Shown here piece after piece: positions 18,493 to 26,770 of a stretch of DNA of 64,000 nucleotides. The translations under genes and the position numbers were made by a program. The first letter of the stretch is position 1. Every line of letters begins with the position of its first letter. The stretch is from Beijerinckiaceae bacterium (GTDB lineage Bacteria; Pseudomonadota; Alphaproteobacteria; Rhizobiales; Beijerinckiaceae), in contig CANGBC010000003.1 of assembly GCA_947452005.1 (NCBI GenBank), positions 62,001-126,000 of the forward strand, in the 5' to 3' direction. Under the pieces are notes generated by a model that had not been told where the DNA came from, did no database searches, and saw nothing but the letters and a program-made list of their open reading frames with translations.

Positions 18493-19806
18493 ATGGCCGG
18501 AACGATTTTACGCAGCCTGCGACCCATCTACGTGCAGGTGCTCATCGCGATTTTCATCGCAACCATCGTTGGCCTGGTGTGGCCCGATGTGGGCCGTGCC
18601 ATGAAGCCCTTGGGCGATGGCTTTATCTCGCTGCTGAAAATCATGATAGGGCCGATCATTTTCACGACCGTTGTCACAGGCCTCACGCAGATTCGTGATC
18701 TGGGTCGCTTGGGCCGCGTCTTGTTCAAGGCCTTTGTGTATTTCGAAGTCGTCAGCACCATCGCACTGGTGATGGGCATGGTAGCGGCCAATGTCATGGA
18801 GCCCGGTGCAGGCCTGCATGCCGGCAAGGAAATCACGCCTGTCATTGCGGGCTTCCAATCAAGTGCTGCAAAGGCTGGTGGCTTTGTTGAATTTCTGCTG
18901 GCGATCATTCCCAAGACATTTGTCAGCCCCTTTGCTGAAGGGGAGATTCTGCAGATCCTGATCATCTCGGTGATGTTTGGCACCGCTGCTCTGCTGGTCG
19001 GTGACAAGGCCAAGCAGGTCATCTCCATCGTGGCAGAAGTGCAGCGCATTTCTTTCCGCATGCTGAGCTTCATCATGATCCTGGCGCCACTGGGGGCCTT
19101 TGGTGCCATGGCCTATACGGTGGGCCTGCATGGTGGCGCGACGCTCGTCTCGCTCGCCAAGCTGATCGTGCTCGTCTACGCCTGCTGCGCAGTCTTTGTG
19201 TTTGTGGTTCTGGGCGCCATTGCAGGATTTTTCGGATTCTCAATCCTGAGCATCCTGCGCATGGTGCGTGAGGAATTCCTGCTGGTGCTGGGCACGTCAT
19301 CATCCGAAGTGGCGCTGCCGCGCTTGCTGGAAAAGCTGGAACGCGCGGGCTGTGAACGCTCGATCGTCGGGCTTGTTCTGCCTACAGGCTACAGCTTCAA
19401 CACGGATGGCACGTCCGTCTACATGTCGATGGCAGTTATCTTCATCTCGCAGGTGACGGACACGCCCATGACCATTGCTCAGCAATTGTCGATCCTGGCC
19501 ATTCTGCTGTTCACCTCGAAAGGTGGCGCGGCTGTGTCGGGTGCGGGCTTTGTGAAACTCGCCGCCACGCTGCAATCAAGCCAGACCTTGCCGATGGGTG
19601 GTCTGGGTGTGCTGATCGGCGTCGATCGCTTCATGTCCGAAGCGCGCTCCATCACCAATATGATTGGCAATGCGGTCGCCACGCTCGTCATCGCCAAATG
19701 GGAAAACGGTTTCGATGAGGCCAAATACAAGGCCTTCATGAAGGACCCGAACATCGGCTCCTTCACCTCTGCGGCCGATGAGGCTCAACCGCAGAGCGTG
19801 AAGTAA
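18493..19806 (+). CDS. dctA: C4-dicarboxylate transport protein DctA
   Basis: 437 aa, the usual DctA length. Inner-membrane Na+/H+-coupled symporter of succinate, fumarate and malate (DAACS family). Eight or so membrane segments, the serine-rich reentrant loop (LGTSSSEVALPRLL), the signature PTGYSFNTDGTSVYM and the second hairpin FTSKGGAAVSGAGF are present. GGAAAGG precedes the ATG. No DctBD pair is adjacent, and no clean sigma-54 promoter was seen in the upstream gap. Confidence 0.95.
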   Translation: MAGTILRSLRPIYVQVLIAIFIATIVGLVWPDVGRAMKPLGDGFISLLKIMIGPIIFTTVVTGLTQIRDLGRLGRVLFKAFVYFEVVSTIALVMGMVAANVMEPGAGLHAGKEITPVIAGFQSSAAKAGGFVEFLLAIIPKTFVSPFAEGEILQILIISVMFGTAALLVGDKAKQVISIVAEVQRISFRMLSFIMILAPLGAFGAMAYTVGLHGGATLVSLAKLIVLVYACCAVFVFVVLGAIAGFFGFSILSILRMVREEFLLVLGTSSSEVALPRLLEKLERAGCERSIVGLVLPTGYSFNTDGTSVYMSMAVIFISQVTDTPMTIAQQLSILAILLFTSKGGAAVSGAGFVKLAATLQSSQTLPMGGLGVLIGVDRFMSEARSITNMIGNAVATLVIAKWENGFDEAKYKAFMKDPNIGSFTSAADEAQPQSVK

Positions 19807-19813
19807 AATCAAA

Positions 19814-19846
19814 CAGCGTTCGCGTGAGCCCTAGCTCACGCGAACC
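19814..19846. terminator. Inverted repeat between convergent dctA and enolase-superfamily gene
   Basis: GTTCGCGTGAGC and GCTCACGCGAAC form a 12-bp perfect stem with a short loop; it includes the stop codon of the minus-strand gene (19831). Its place between two convergent genes suggests a bidirectional terminator, but neither side has a good T-run. Confidence 0.45.
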
Positions 19847-20955
19847 GACTGCAGATAATCCAGATCATAGTCCCAGCCCCAGCCTGGCTGATCTGACAGA
19901 TGATAAAGCCCGCCCTTGAACGGCCGCTGGTTGGCAATCAGTTTGTAGAAGAACGGATCACGCCACGGCAGAGTGACTTCAGCACTCAGGCCATTGGTGA
20001 CGCCTGCGCACATGGAGATGCCAATATGGGCCTCCAGATGCTGCATGACTTTCACGTCAAAGCAGGAAGCGAGTGCGGCAACACGGCGCCACTCACTGGG
20101 GCCACCACCCCAGCTTGCATCGAAATTGCAAATATCGACGGAATTACCAATCATCAGATCGCGGCAGCCATAGCGCGACAATTCACTTTGCCCCGCTGAA
20201 ATCGGCACGCCCGTCACCGCTCGCACAATCGACATTTCGCGCCGGTCATTGTCCCAGCGGCAAGGCTCTTCAAACCAGGCCAGTTTCAGATCAAAGGTGA
20301 GGCGCGCAAATTCAATCGCCTCTTGCCGTGACCAGTTCTGATTGGCATCAGCCGCCACAATGAAATCATCGCCGCCCACTTTGCGCACGATCTCGGCGCG
20401 CTTGGCGTCCTCTTTGGGTGTGAGCCCGCCCGCTTTTAGCTTCAGACCGCCAATGCCGAAATCCTTCAGCTCGCGGACTTCATCAGCCAGTCCTTCGATT
20501 TCATCTTTGTCGCGGTAATAGCCGCCAAGCGCGACGGCGGGGATCGTCTCGCGGGCCGCGCCCCACAAGACATGCACCGGCAGGCCCGACAATTTGCCAA
20601 TCGCATCCTGCAGCGCAGAATCGATACAGGCCTGCGCGCGCAGTGACACACGACGGTCGCGCAAGAACGGGATCGTTGCGCGGCGCGTCAGGGCCCAGAT
20701 CTGATCAATGGCGCTGACTTTATGTCCCTTGATCAGGGGGGTAAGTTCATCATGAATCATCTTGATGATGTCGGCCTGAAGATCATCATCATTGCCATTG
20801 TAGCATTCGCCAATCACACCTTGATCGGTGTGAATGCGCGTGAAAATGGCGCTGCGATGCGTGAGCTTCAGCGTCGAGCCCGCCGCCGTTTTGGCGAGCG
20901 GCGTGCGCAGAGGGATGGCTTCAATCTTGATAATGCGTGCGTCTAACAAACTCAT
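19831..20955 (-). CDS. Mandelate racemase/muconate-lactonizing (enolase superfamily) enzyme
   Basis: 374 aa. Two-domain enolase-superfamily protein. Catalytic KxK in GLKLKAGG (~170), metal ligands in ADANQNW (Asp), FEEP (Glu) and a later Glu in AGQSELSR, and a possible general base His in MQHLEAHIG. This pattern fits the mandelate racemase subgroup, which acts on alpha-hydroxy or sugar acids. Its ATG overlaps the stop of the upstream esterase gene by 4 bp (ATGA), so the two are translationally coupled. A sugar- or aromatic-acid dehydratase or racemase are both possible. Confidence 0.87.
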   Translation of the reverse strand: MSLLDARIIKIEAIPLRTPLAKTAAGSTLKLTHRSAIFTRIHTDQGVIGECYNGNDDDLQADIIKMIHDELTPLIKGHKVSAIDQIWALTRRATIPFLRDRRVSLRAQACIDSALQDAIGKLSGLPVHVLWGAARETIPAVALGGYYRDKDEIEGLADEVRELKDFGIGGLKLKAGGLTPKEDAKRAEIVRKVGGDDFIVAADANQNWSRQEAIEFARLTFDLKLAWFEEPCRWDNDRREMSIVRAVTGVPISAGQSELSRYGCRDLMIGNSVDICNFDASWGGGPSEWRRVAALASCFDVKVMQHLEAHIGISMCAGVTNGLSAEVTLPWRDPFFYKLIANQRPFKGGLYHLSDQPGWGWDYDLDYLQSVRVS

Positions 20956-22091
20956 TGTGATTCCGCCTTCCGACGCGCGGCTGATCCCGACGTGGAATTG
21001 GGAATGATGGGAGCTGGCGGCTCATCAGGTGATGGCGGCTGACCGGCTTTTTTATCCGTGTTGAAGACATGCCCTTCCATCCAGGCAATCAGGCGATGCA
21101 TGGTCTGCTTGTTGTTCTTCTCGGCCGCCAATGTGTGACCATTGCCGTAAATGCCAGCTTCGGGGAGAATATCGACCGTCACATCGCCACCCAGTGCTGC
21201 CATTTCCTTCTGGAATTTGCGCGAGGATTCATTGCGATCAGGCGCGCGATCGCCCACCATGATGATGATAGGGATTTTGGCCAGAATCTGTTTCTTGTCT
21301 TTGGGAATATCGTCAAAGGCCGTGGTCGAGCTTTCAATCGCCAGAATGCCCTTCACCTTGTTGGGCCGCTCGGCTGCGGTCAGATAGCCCAAGAGGCCTG
21401 AGGACGACCAGCTCTGGATAATCACGCCCGGCGCGTCGATCTTGTCGATCAGCGCCGCAAAAGCCGCCACGGATTTTTGCGTTTCAGCCGGATCACGATA
21501 GGTGGTGAGCGTCTGCGCATAATAAGCATCCGCCGCTTCTATCGGGAATTGCGTGTTGGGATAGGCGGTGCCGAATTTCGGCCCCCAGCGGAAACTCACC
21601 CAAGAGGCCTCCGCCGAATAGCGGTTGGCAATCGGAATGTCGCTGATGGGCGCGCGGCCCAGTCGCACGGCGTTGAGTTTGCAAATATCAGAGCCAGACC
21701 GGCCCGTGTTGACGCGATCAACGCCATAAGTGGGAAAGCCTGCGCGCGCAAAGAGTGTCAGCCATCCTTCACGCCCATCGGGTGTGGTGTCGTAAAAACG
21801 CGCTGTGTGGCCACCGCCCGGGTTGAACAGGATCGGATAGGGATAGCGCTGCTCTTGCGGATAGAGATAGGACGCATACACATGGTTGATCACCAGATGG
21901 CCTGGCGTCTGGCGCGGATTGTTGGGATCACCGCCATCGACGGTCTGGCAATCGATCACAGTGCCGCCCGCTTCCAGACTGCCCATTTTGGCAATGGTGA
22001 GCGGCTCGGCCGCCACAAGCGGACAGCCCAGCATTGCCAGCCCGAGACCCAATCCGATGGCGTGGCGCATCAGCGCGTGCATTTTCCCCAT
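20952..22091 (-). CDS. Secreted alpha/beta hydrolase (esterase-like)
   Basis: 379 aa. Signal peptide (MRHAIGLGLGLAMLGCPLVAAE), with a Cys (LGC) that could also be a lipobox. FNPGGGHTARF suits an oxyanion hole, the nucleophile elbow appears as SWSSSGLLGY (less standard than GxSxG), an acid in MVGDRAPDR and a His in GNGHTLAAEKN. Start at the ATG 22089-22091 with GGGGGA upstream; a longer reading has no such site. Coupled to the enolase-superfamily gene, suggesting an exported esterase that frees an acid used by the cytoplasmic enzyme (inference). Confidence 0.78.
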   Translation of the reverse strand: MGKMHALMRHAIGLGLGLAMLGCPLVAAEPLTIAKMGSLEAGGTVIDCQTVDGGDPNNPRQTPGHLVINHVYASYLYPQEQRYPYPILFNPGGGHTARFYDTTPDGREGWLTLFARAGFPTYGVDRVNTGRSGSDICKLNAVRLGRAPISDIPIANRYSAEASWVSFRWGPKFGTAYPNTQFPIEAADAYYAQTLTTYRDPAETQKSVAAFAALIDKIDAPGVIIQSWSSSGLLGYLTAAERPNKVKGILAIESSTTAFDDIPKDKKQILAKIPIIIMVGDRAPDRNESSRKFQKEMAALGGDVTVDILPEAGIYGNGHTLAAEKNNKQTMHRLIAWMEGHVFNTDKKAGQPPSPDEPPAPIIPNSTSGSAARRKAESQ

Positions 22092-22217
22092 GACGTCCCC
22101 CTTAGCCTGCCCCTTGAGCCTGCCCCTTGAGCGAGCGCAGCCTTGATCGTGCTGCATTATCCGTGGCTCAGCGCCAAACTATGCCGGAATGGGCGTCAGC
22201 AGAAGTCTTTTTGAGGA

Positions 22218-22754
22218 TCAGGGTGCGCGCGTCAGCGCCTCAAGCTTGCGAAACATATCTGGCAAATCAGCCTTGATGGCATTGGCAACCAGAAAGCCCG
22301 GGGCTGGCAGGCTTGGTTCGATCAACGCCACATAGACAACCTGCGTCCCGCCCGGCTGAGGCATCAGCGTCCATGACCCTTCTGAGCGCTTCATATCACC
22401 GCTGACCAATTTGTAGGTGAAATGGCGTGGTGCCTGATAGTCGCTGCGCACAAGCGTGCGCATGCGTGGCAGGAGGGGTGGATTAGACACATTCTCACGA
22501 ATGTCCCAACGCCCATTTGGATCGTGATCCATCACCCGGCAGCTTTCCAGATGCGGCACAAAGGCCGTGGCGCGACCACAATCTGTCAGCACAGACCAGA
22601 TCTGGCGTGCCGGCGCAGAAAAGGTCGCCTCGACGCGAACGCGCCAGGCGGAGCCTTCTTTACGAATGTCGATCTGGGGAAGCATGTCGGCACGTGTGCC
22701 CTGCGGCAGGCACAGTGCAACGAGCGTGAAGCAAAAGAATCGTAAAATTGTCAT
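22218..22754 (-). CDS. Exported SRPBCC (START-like) domain protein
   Basis: 178 aa. Signal peptide 1-22 (MTILRFFCFTLVALCLPQGTRA|D), then a polyketide-cyclase/START-like fold with the opening VEATFSAPARQIWSVLTDCGRATAFVPHL and the final amphipathic helix ANAIKADLPDMFRKLEALT. Such modules bind hydrophobic ligands; a periplasmic member is less common. The start codon sits inside the 3' arm of a 12-bp hairpin and has no visible Shine-Dalgarno. No other start keeps the signal peptide. Confidence 0.75.
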   Translation of the reverse strand: MTILRFFCFTLVALCLPQGTRADMLPQIDIRKEGSAWRVRVEATFSAPARQIWSVLTDCGRATAFVPHLESCRVMDHDPNGRWDIRENVSNPPLLPRMRTLVRSDYQAPRHFTYKLVSGDMKRSEGSWTLMPQPGGTQVVYVALIEPSLPAPGFLVANAIKADLPDMFRKLEALTRAP

Positions 22755-22782
22755 GAAGCGGACGCTGCGCCCGCTTCATGAC
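22750..22782 (-). promoter_or_regulatory. Perfect 12-bp inverted repeat covering the SRPBCC start codon
   Basis: GTCATGAAGCGG (22750-22761) and CCGCTTCATGAC (22771-22782) flank a 9-nt loop. On the minus strand it is followed by AATTTTA, so it may terminate the H1-like gene's transcript. Because it contains the next gene's ATG it may also affect translation. Confidence 0.6.
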
Positions 22783-22798
22783 ATGTCGATGAAACCTG

Positions 22799-23212
22799 TC
22801 AGGTCGCAGGCACGGCTTTCGGCTTGGGCTTGGGCTTGGGCTTGGGCGTCCGCACCGCTTTCACGGGTGCCGTCTTTTTGGCGGCTGCCTTGCGGGGTTT
22901 GGTCGCCTTTTTGGCGGCCGGTGCCTTGCCTGCTTTTTTGGCGGGCTTTTTGGCAGGCTTTTTGGAAGCTTTGGGGGCTGATTTTTCAGCCTTGGCAGAT
23001 GTGCGTGCTGCTGCTTCCGCAGCGCTCACAAGGCCCAGATCCGTCAGCGCGACGTCATGGCGCGCACTCAAGCGATGCAACACATCAGCCACCAAAGGCG
23101 AAGCCTCGCTGCTGGCCGAACGCGAAATCAATTTCTCGAGCCGTGCGCCCTCTTTCTTTAAATAGGACGTCAGACGGGCGAGGTCTTTCAAATGTTTTCT
23201 GGATTTTTTCAT
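22799..23212 (-). CDS. Histone H1-like, Lys/Ala/Pro-rich basic protein
   Basis: 137 aa. The N-terminal ~60 residues are an ordinary helical domain (MKKSRKHLKDLARLTSYLKKEGARLE...). The C-terminal half is a disordered basic tail of AKK/PKK/KPK units like eukaryotic H1 and bacterial Hc1-like proteins, ending in KPKPKPKPK. Such proteins bind DNA or RNA non-specifically and help to compact the nucleoid. The repeated KP codons are an almost perfect 6-bp DNA repeat (22818-22848), so in-frame length changes are likely between strains. Monocistronic. Confidence 0.75.
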   Translation of the reverse strand: MKKSRKHLKDLARLTSYLKKEGARLEKLISRSASSEASPLVADVLHRLSARHDVALTDLGLVSAAEAAARTSAKAEKSAPKASKKPAKKPAKKAGKAPAAKKATKPRKAAAKKTAPVKAVRTPKPKPKPKPKAVPAT

Positions 23213-23251
23213 AGGTGCGTTTCCTGTGGCGCTCGCGCCAATCCGCCACCC

Positions 23252-23324
23252 TTGTCAGAAGCCATTGTCATAATCCAATCGACAAAAGTCGAAGCGCCCC
23301 AAATTGAGCGGAACTGTCATAATA
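23252..23324 (+). promoter_or_regulatory. TGTCA half-sites upstream of the Agt-like glycosyltransferase
   Basis: TTGTCA occurs at 23252 and 23265, and CTGTCAT at 23314-23320; TGTCATAAT is present twice, 48 bp apart. These match the Pho-box half-site CTGTCAT, but none are set 11 bp apart as a full box requires. A weak hint of PhoB control only. Confidence 0.25.
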
Positions 23325-23366
23325 GTGAAGCGCGAATCTGATGGACCTCCCCGCATGGAGGCCGCC

Positions 23367-24437
23367 ATGCAACCCTTGATGCACCCGCTTGAAGGAAAGC
23401 CCATTGCTACCGGATCACGCGTGCTGATTGTCAGCGATGCGTGGAAGCCTCAGGTCAATGGTGTTGTGCGCACGCTGGAATGGCTGGTTGCGGAAGCACC
23501 GGCCTTCGGCGTTGAAGTGGTTATGCTCACGCCTGATCTGTTTCGCTCGATCCCTATGCCGACTTATCCCGAAATTCGGCTTAGCCTGACGGGCCTCTCG
23601 ACTGTTGCCGCCATGATCGACGAGATTGATCCTGACGCCATTCACATTGCCACCGAAGGCCCTCTTGGTTTTCTGGCGCGGCGCTATTGCGTCGTGCGCA
23701 AGCGGCCCTTCACAACCTGTTATCACACGCGCTTTCCCGAATATGTGGCGGCGCGCTTTCCGGTGCCTGTGTCCTTCACGTATGCGCTGCTGCGCCGTTT
23801 CCACAATGCCGGCACGGCCACTCTGGTGGCAACGGGCGGCTTGCGCGATGAACTGGCCACGCACGGTTTTGCAAAGCTCAAGACATGGCGTCGCGGCATT
23901 GATCTCAATCTGTTTGGCAAAGGACAGCGTCGCGATCTGGGCTTTGCTGGCCCGACCTTTCTCTATGTCGGACGCGTGGCAATCGAAAAAAATATCGAAG
24001 CCTTTCTGTCGCTCGACTTGCCCGGCACCAAAGTGGTTGTTGGCGAAGGCCCTGCGCGCGAAGATTTGCAAATCCGCTTTCCCAAGGTCCGGTTTCTGGG
24101 CTTGAAAAGTGGGCAAGACCTCGCAGACCTCTATGCCAGCGCAGATGTCTTCGTCTTCCCAAGCCGCACCGATACATTTGGTCTGGTCATGCTGGAAGCT
24201 CTGGCAGCCGGCACGCCTGTGGCGGCCTTCCCAGTCACCGGGCCGATCGAAGTTTTGGCTGGGTCACGCTGTGGTGCGATGAACGAAGACTTGCGCACTG
24301 CAGCCTTGAGCGCGCTGGAAATTCCGCGTGATGCTTGCAAAGCTTTTGCGAACCGTTACGGCATGCGCGAGAGCGCCGCGCATTTCTTCTCACATGTGGC
24401 GGCGGTGCGGATGCCGCGCGCCAGACCCGGCGCTTAA
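23367..24437 (+). CDS. agt: GT4-family glycosyltransferase, probable diacylglycerol glycosyltransferase (Agt-like)
   Basis: 356 aa. GT-B fold, family GT4. N-terminal SDAWKPQVNGVVRTLEWLV is typical of the SQD2/GtfB-like lipid glycosyltransferases. LYVGRVAIEKNIEAFL opens the donor domain, and the FGLVMLEALAAGTPV segment carries the nucleotide-sugar Glu motif. Start at the ATG 23367 with GGAGG 5 nt upstream. It is convergent with, and ends 4 bp inside, a PlcP-like gene, which is itself next to phoB. In other alphaproteobacteria PlcP plus Agt turns phospholipid into diacylglycerol and then glycolipid under phosphate limitation; this is the basis of the name. A mannosyltransferase of other purpose cannot be excluded. 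Confidence 0.72.
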   Translation: MQPLMHPLEGKPIATGSRVLIVSDAWKPQVNGVVRTLEWLVAEAPAFGVEVVMLTPDLFRSIPMPTYPEIRLSLTGLSTVAAMIDEIDPDAIHIATEGPLGFLARRYCVVRKRPFTTCYHTRFPEYVAARFPVPVSFTYALLRRFHNAGTATLVATGGLRDELATHGFAKLKTWRRGIDLNLFGKGQRRDLGFAGPTFLYVGRVAIEKNIEAFLSLDLPGTKVVVGEGPAREDLQIRFPKVRFLGLKSGQDLADLYASADVFVFPSRTDTFGLVMLEALAAGTPVAAFPVTGPIEVLAGSRCGAMNEDLRTAALSALEIPRDACKAFANRYGMRESAAHFFSHVAAVRMPRARPGA

Positions 24438-25240
24438 GCAGCCACCGGAAACGCGCGGGGCTCAGCCTCAATACCCAGCACAGCGAGCGAGGAATCGCGC
24501 CAGTGGATCAGCTCGAGGCGGCCGTCGCGATGCTCGACCACGGCCGTGTTGCTTTCCACCCAATCGCCCGTGTTCACATAGAGAATGTCACCCATCTGCT
24601 CATAGGCAGCGCGGTGGATATGGCCACACAAAACCGCATCAACACCGTGACGGCGCGCATCGCCCACCACTGCTTCTTCAAAGGCGCTGATGAAATTGAC
24701 CGCGCGCTTCACTTTGCCTTTGCTCCAGGCAGAGAACGACCAGTAAGGCAGGCCCAAAGCGCGGCGCGCCTTGGCGATCCAGCGGTTCAGCCAGATCGCA
24801 AAATCATAGGCCCAGTCACCCAGCAGCGCGAGCCACTTCACATTGCGCACCACTGTGTCGAATTTATCGCCATGGAGGATCAACATGCGACGACCATCGG
24901 CCGTCTCGTGAATGGCTTCTTCGGCGATCTCGACGCCACCAAACGTGGAGCCGCAATAATCGCGCATAAATTCATCGTGATTGCCCGGCACATAGACCAG
25001 ACGCGTGCCCTTGCGCACTTTACGAAGGATTTTCTGCACCACGTCATTATGGGCCTGTGGCCAATGCCAGGAGGCTCTCAGACGCCAGCCATCGAAAATG
25101 TCGCCAACCAGATAGATCGTGTCGGCTTCGTAGACGCGGATGAAATCAAGAAGCGCTTCGGCCTGACAGCCGCGGGTGCCAAGATGCACATCCGAAATAA
25201 AGAGCGTCCGAACGTGAATGGTATCGCTCTTGCCCGGCAT
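24434..25240 (-). CDS. plcP: PlcP-like calcineurin-type phosphoesterase (possible phospholipase C)
   Basis: 268 aa. Metallophosphoesterase with all five motif blocks: FISDVHLG, VGDIFDGW, PGNHDE, HGDKFD and CGHIHRA. Automatic annotation often calls this family UDP-2,3-diacylglucosamine diphosphatase (LpxH-like), but the length, the GDIFDGW and SAWSKGKVKRAVNF region and the location fit the rhizobial PlcP group, which removes phospho-head groups from membrane phospholipids under phosphate starvation. The start is ATG 25238-25240 with GGGAG upstream; another ATG lies 9 codons earlier. A partial Pho-box-like sequence lies just upstream at 25300-25317. No membrane segment; probably membrane-associated in the cytoplasm. 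Confidence 0.78.
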   Translation of the reverse strand: MPGKSDTIHVRTLFISDVHLGTRGCQAEALLDFIRVYEADTIYLVGDIFDGWRLRASWHWPQAHNDVVQKILRKVRKGTRLVYVPGNHDEFMRDYCGSTFGGVEIAEEAIHETADGRRMLILHGDKFDTVVRNVKWLALLGDWAYDFAIWLNRWIAKARRALGLPYWSFSAWSKGKVKRAVNFISAFEEAVVGDARRHGVDAVLCGHIHRAAYEQMGDILYVNTGDWVESNTAVVEHRDGRLELIHWRDSSLAVLGIEAEPRAFPVAA

Positions 25241-25299
25241 TGCATTCTCCCAATCAGCATTGGCCATATCGCCATGATCGGGAGCACTGCCTGATTCAT

Positions 25300-25317
25300 A
25301 TCTCAGAATGATGACAC
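25300..25317 (-). promoter_or_regulatory. Imperfect Pho-box-like direct repeat upstream of plcP
   Basis: Read on the minus strand: GTGTCATCATTCTGAGAT, i.e. a good half-site TGTCAT and, 11 bp on, a degenerate TGAGAT. It sits 60 bp upstream of the plcP start, in the short gap after phoB. Plausible PhoB target, not certain. Confidence 0.4.
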
Positions 25318-25320
25318 GGA

Positions 25321-26034
25321 TTATTTCTGGAAGCGGTCGTCGAAACCATAGCCGGCACCGCGCACGGTACGGATCGGATCCGCCTCGGTGGCGCGCGACA
25401 GCGCCTTGCGCAGACGACCGATATGCACATCCACAGTGCGCTCATCAATCTCGGCGGAGAGGCCCCAGATCGCATCCAGCAATTGCGCGCGCGTAAAGAC
25501 GCGGCCAGGCTTTTGGATCAGATGATCGAGCAAGCGGAATTCCGTCGGCCCCAGATGAATATCGCGACCTGAACGACGCACACGATAGCTTTCGCGGTCG
25601 AGTTCAATATCACCCACGCTGAGCCGACTGGCGATGCGCTCAGGAGAAATCCGGCGCAGCAATGCGCGCACGCGCGCCAGCAATTCGGGCACCGAGAAAG
25701 GTTTGACGACATAATCGTCTGCACCCACAGAAAGGCCCCGCACGCGCTCGTTTTCTTCGGAACGTGCGGTCAGCATAATGACCGGAAGGGTCTTTGTTTC
25801 TTCGCGCGCACGCAGACGGCGGCAGATCTCGATCCCTGAAATATCCGGCAGCATCCAGTCAAGAATGACAAGATCCGGCGAATGTTCAAGAAGCTTCAGC
25901 TCCGCTTCCTCACCCCGCTCGGCGCGTTCGACCACATAGCCTTCCGCTTCGAGATTATAGGCAAGGAGCTCACCCAGCGACGCCTCGTCTTCAACGACGA
26001 GGATACGTGGTGCCGTCTGATCTTTCTGGCGCAT
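25321..26034 (-). CDS. phoB: Phosphate regulon response regulator PhoB
   Basis: 237 aa. OmpR/PhoB-type regulator: receiver domain with acidic pocket (VEDE, 14-17), phospho-acceptor Asp59 (VILDWMLP), Thr/Ser at 89 (LTARS) and Lys111 (VVKPF), then a winged-helix domain ending RTVRGAGYGFD. It activates genes through Pho boxes when phosphate is low. It is the last gene of the pst-pho block, 9 bp after phoU. No phoR kinase gene lies within the window, so its partner must be elsewhere. Confidence 0.96.
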   Translation of the reverse strand: MRQKDQTAPRILVVEDEASLGELLAYNLEAEGYVVERAERGEEAELKLLEHSPDLVILDWMLPDISGIEICRRLRAREETKTLPVIMLTARSEENERVRGLSVGADDYVVKPFSVPELLARVRALLRRISPERIASRLSVGDIELDRESYRVRRSGRDIHLGPTEFRLLDHLIQKPGRVFTRAQLLDAIWGLSAEIDERTVDVHIGRLRKALSRATEADPIRTVRGAGYGFDDRFQK

Positions 26035-26043
26035 GAAGAAAAA

Positions 26044-26745
26044 TCACTTCCCCGTCGAAACAGATGAGGTTGCGCCCTTGGGACGTTCCACCGGCAATTG
26101 CTCGCCCGTGACCAGATAATGGATCGTCTCGGCAATATTGGTCGCGTGATCGCCCACACGTTCAATATTCTTCGAGCAGAACAGCAAATGCGTGCAGAAG
26201 GTGATGTTGCGCGGATCTTCCATCATGAAGGTCAAGAGATCGCGAAACACGGAATCTTCCAGCGCATCGAGCTCGGCATCGCGCTCCCAGACCGCGCGGG
26301 CTTTCTCAATGTCACGCGTGGCATAAGCATCGAGCACATTCTTCAACTGCAGAAGCGCCAGATCACTCATGTGCTTCAGGCCGATGGCCGCGCGCGGAAT
26401 GCGGGCTTCGCCCAGCTTCTGCGTGCGCTTGGCAATGTTTTTGGCAAGATCGCCCACGCGCTCAAGATCGGCCGACACACGGATGGCCGCCACGATTTCG
26501 CGCAAGTCCACCGCCATGGGCTGACGGCGCGCAATGGTGAGAATGGCAAATTCCTCGACCTGACGCTGAAGTGCGTCCAGACGCGGATCACTCGCTACCA
26601 CTGTTTTGGCGCGCTCAAGATTCATTGTGACCAGCGCATCCATGGCGTCGATCAGCATTTTTTCGGCAATGCCGCCCATTTCCAGAATGTTCTGGCTGAG
26701 AGCTGCAAGCTCTTTGTCGTAGGCTGCAACGGTATGGTCACTCAT
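26044..26745 (-). CDS. phoU: Phosphate signalling complex protein PhoU
   Basis: 233 aa. Two three-helix PhoU repeats, each with the metal-binding ExxxD/DxxER-type signatures (SADLERVGDLAKNIAKR and KNIERVGDHATNIAE). It links PstB activity to PhoR/PhoB, acting as a negative regulator when phosphate is plentiful. It lies between pstB and phoB on the same strand, in the standard order. Confidence 0.96.
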   Translation of the reverse strand: MSDHTVAAYDKELAALSQNILEMGGIAEKMLIDAMDALVTMNLERAKTVVASDPRLDALQRQVEEFAILTIARRQPMAVDLREIVAAIRVSADLERVGDLAKNIAKRTQKLGEARIPRAAIGLKHMSDLALLQLKNVLDAYATRDIEKARAVWERDAELDALEDSVFRDLLTFMMEDPRNITFCTHLLFCSKNIERVGDHATNIAETIHYLVTGEQLPVERPKGATSSVSTGK

Positions 26746-26770
26746 TGTGTCATCTCCTCCGGCGCGTGGG

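Noticed and set aside
22818-22848. Tandem repeat seen as a possible CRISPR
   Set aside because: Units are 6 bp without spacers and lie inside the coding region of the H1-like protein.
23252-23271. Full Pho box upstream of the glycosyltransferase
   Set aside because: The two TTGTCA units are 13 bp apart, not 11, so only half-sites are reported.
24434-25240. Naming the phosphoesterase LpxH
   Set aside because: The motifs fit both LpxH and PlcP-like enzymes, but the neighbours (Agt-like gene, phoB, pst) point to PlcP. Phylogeny would decide.
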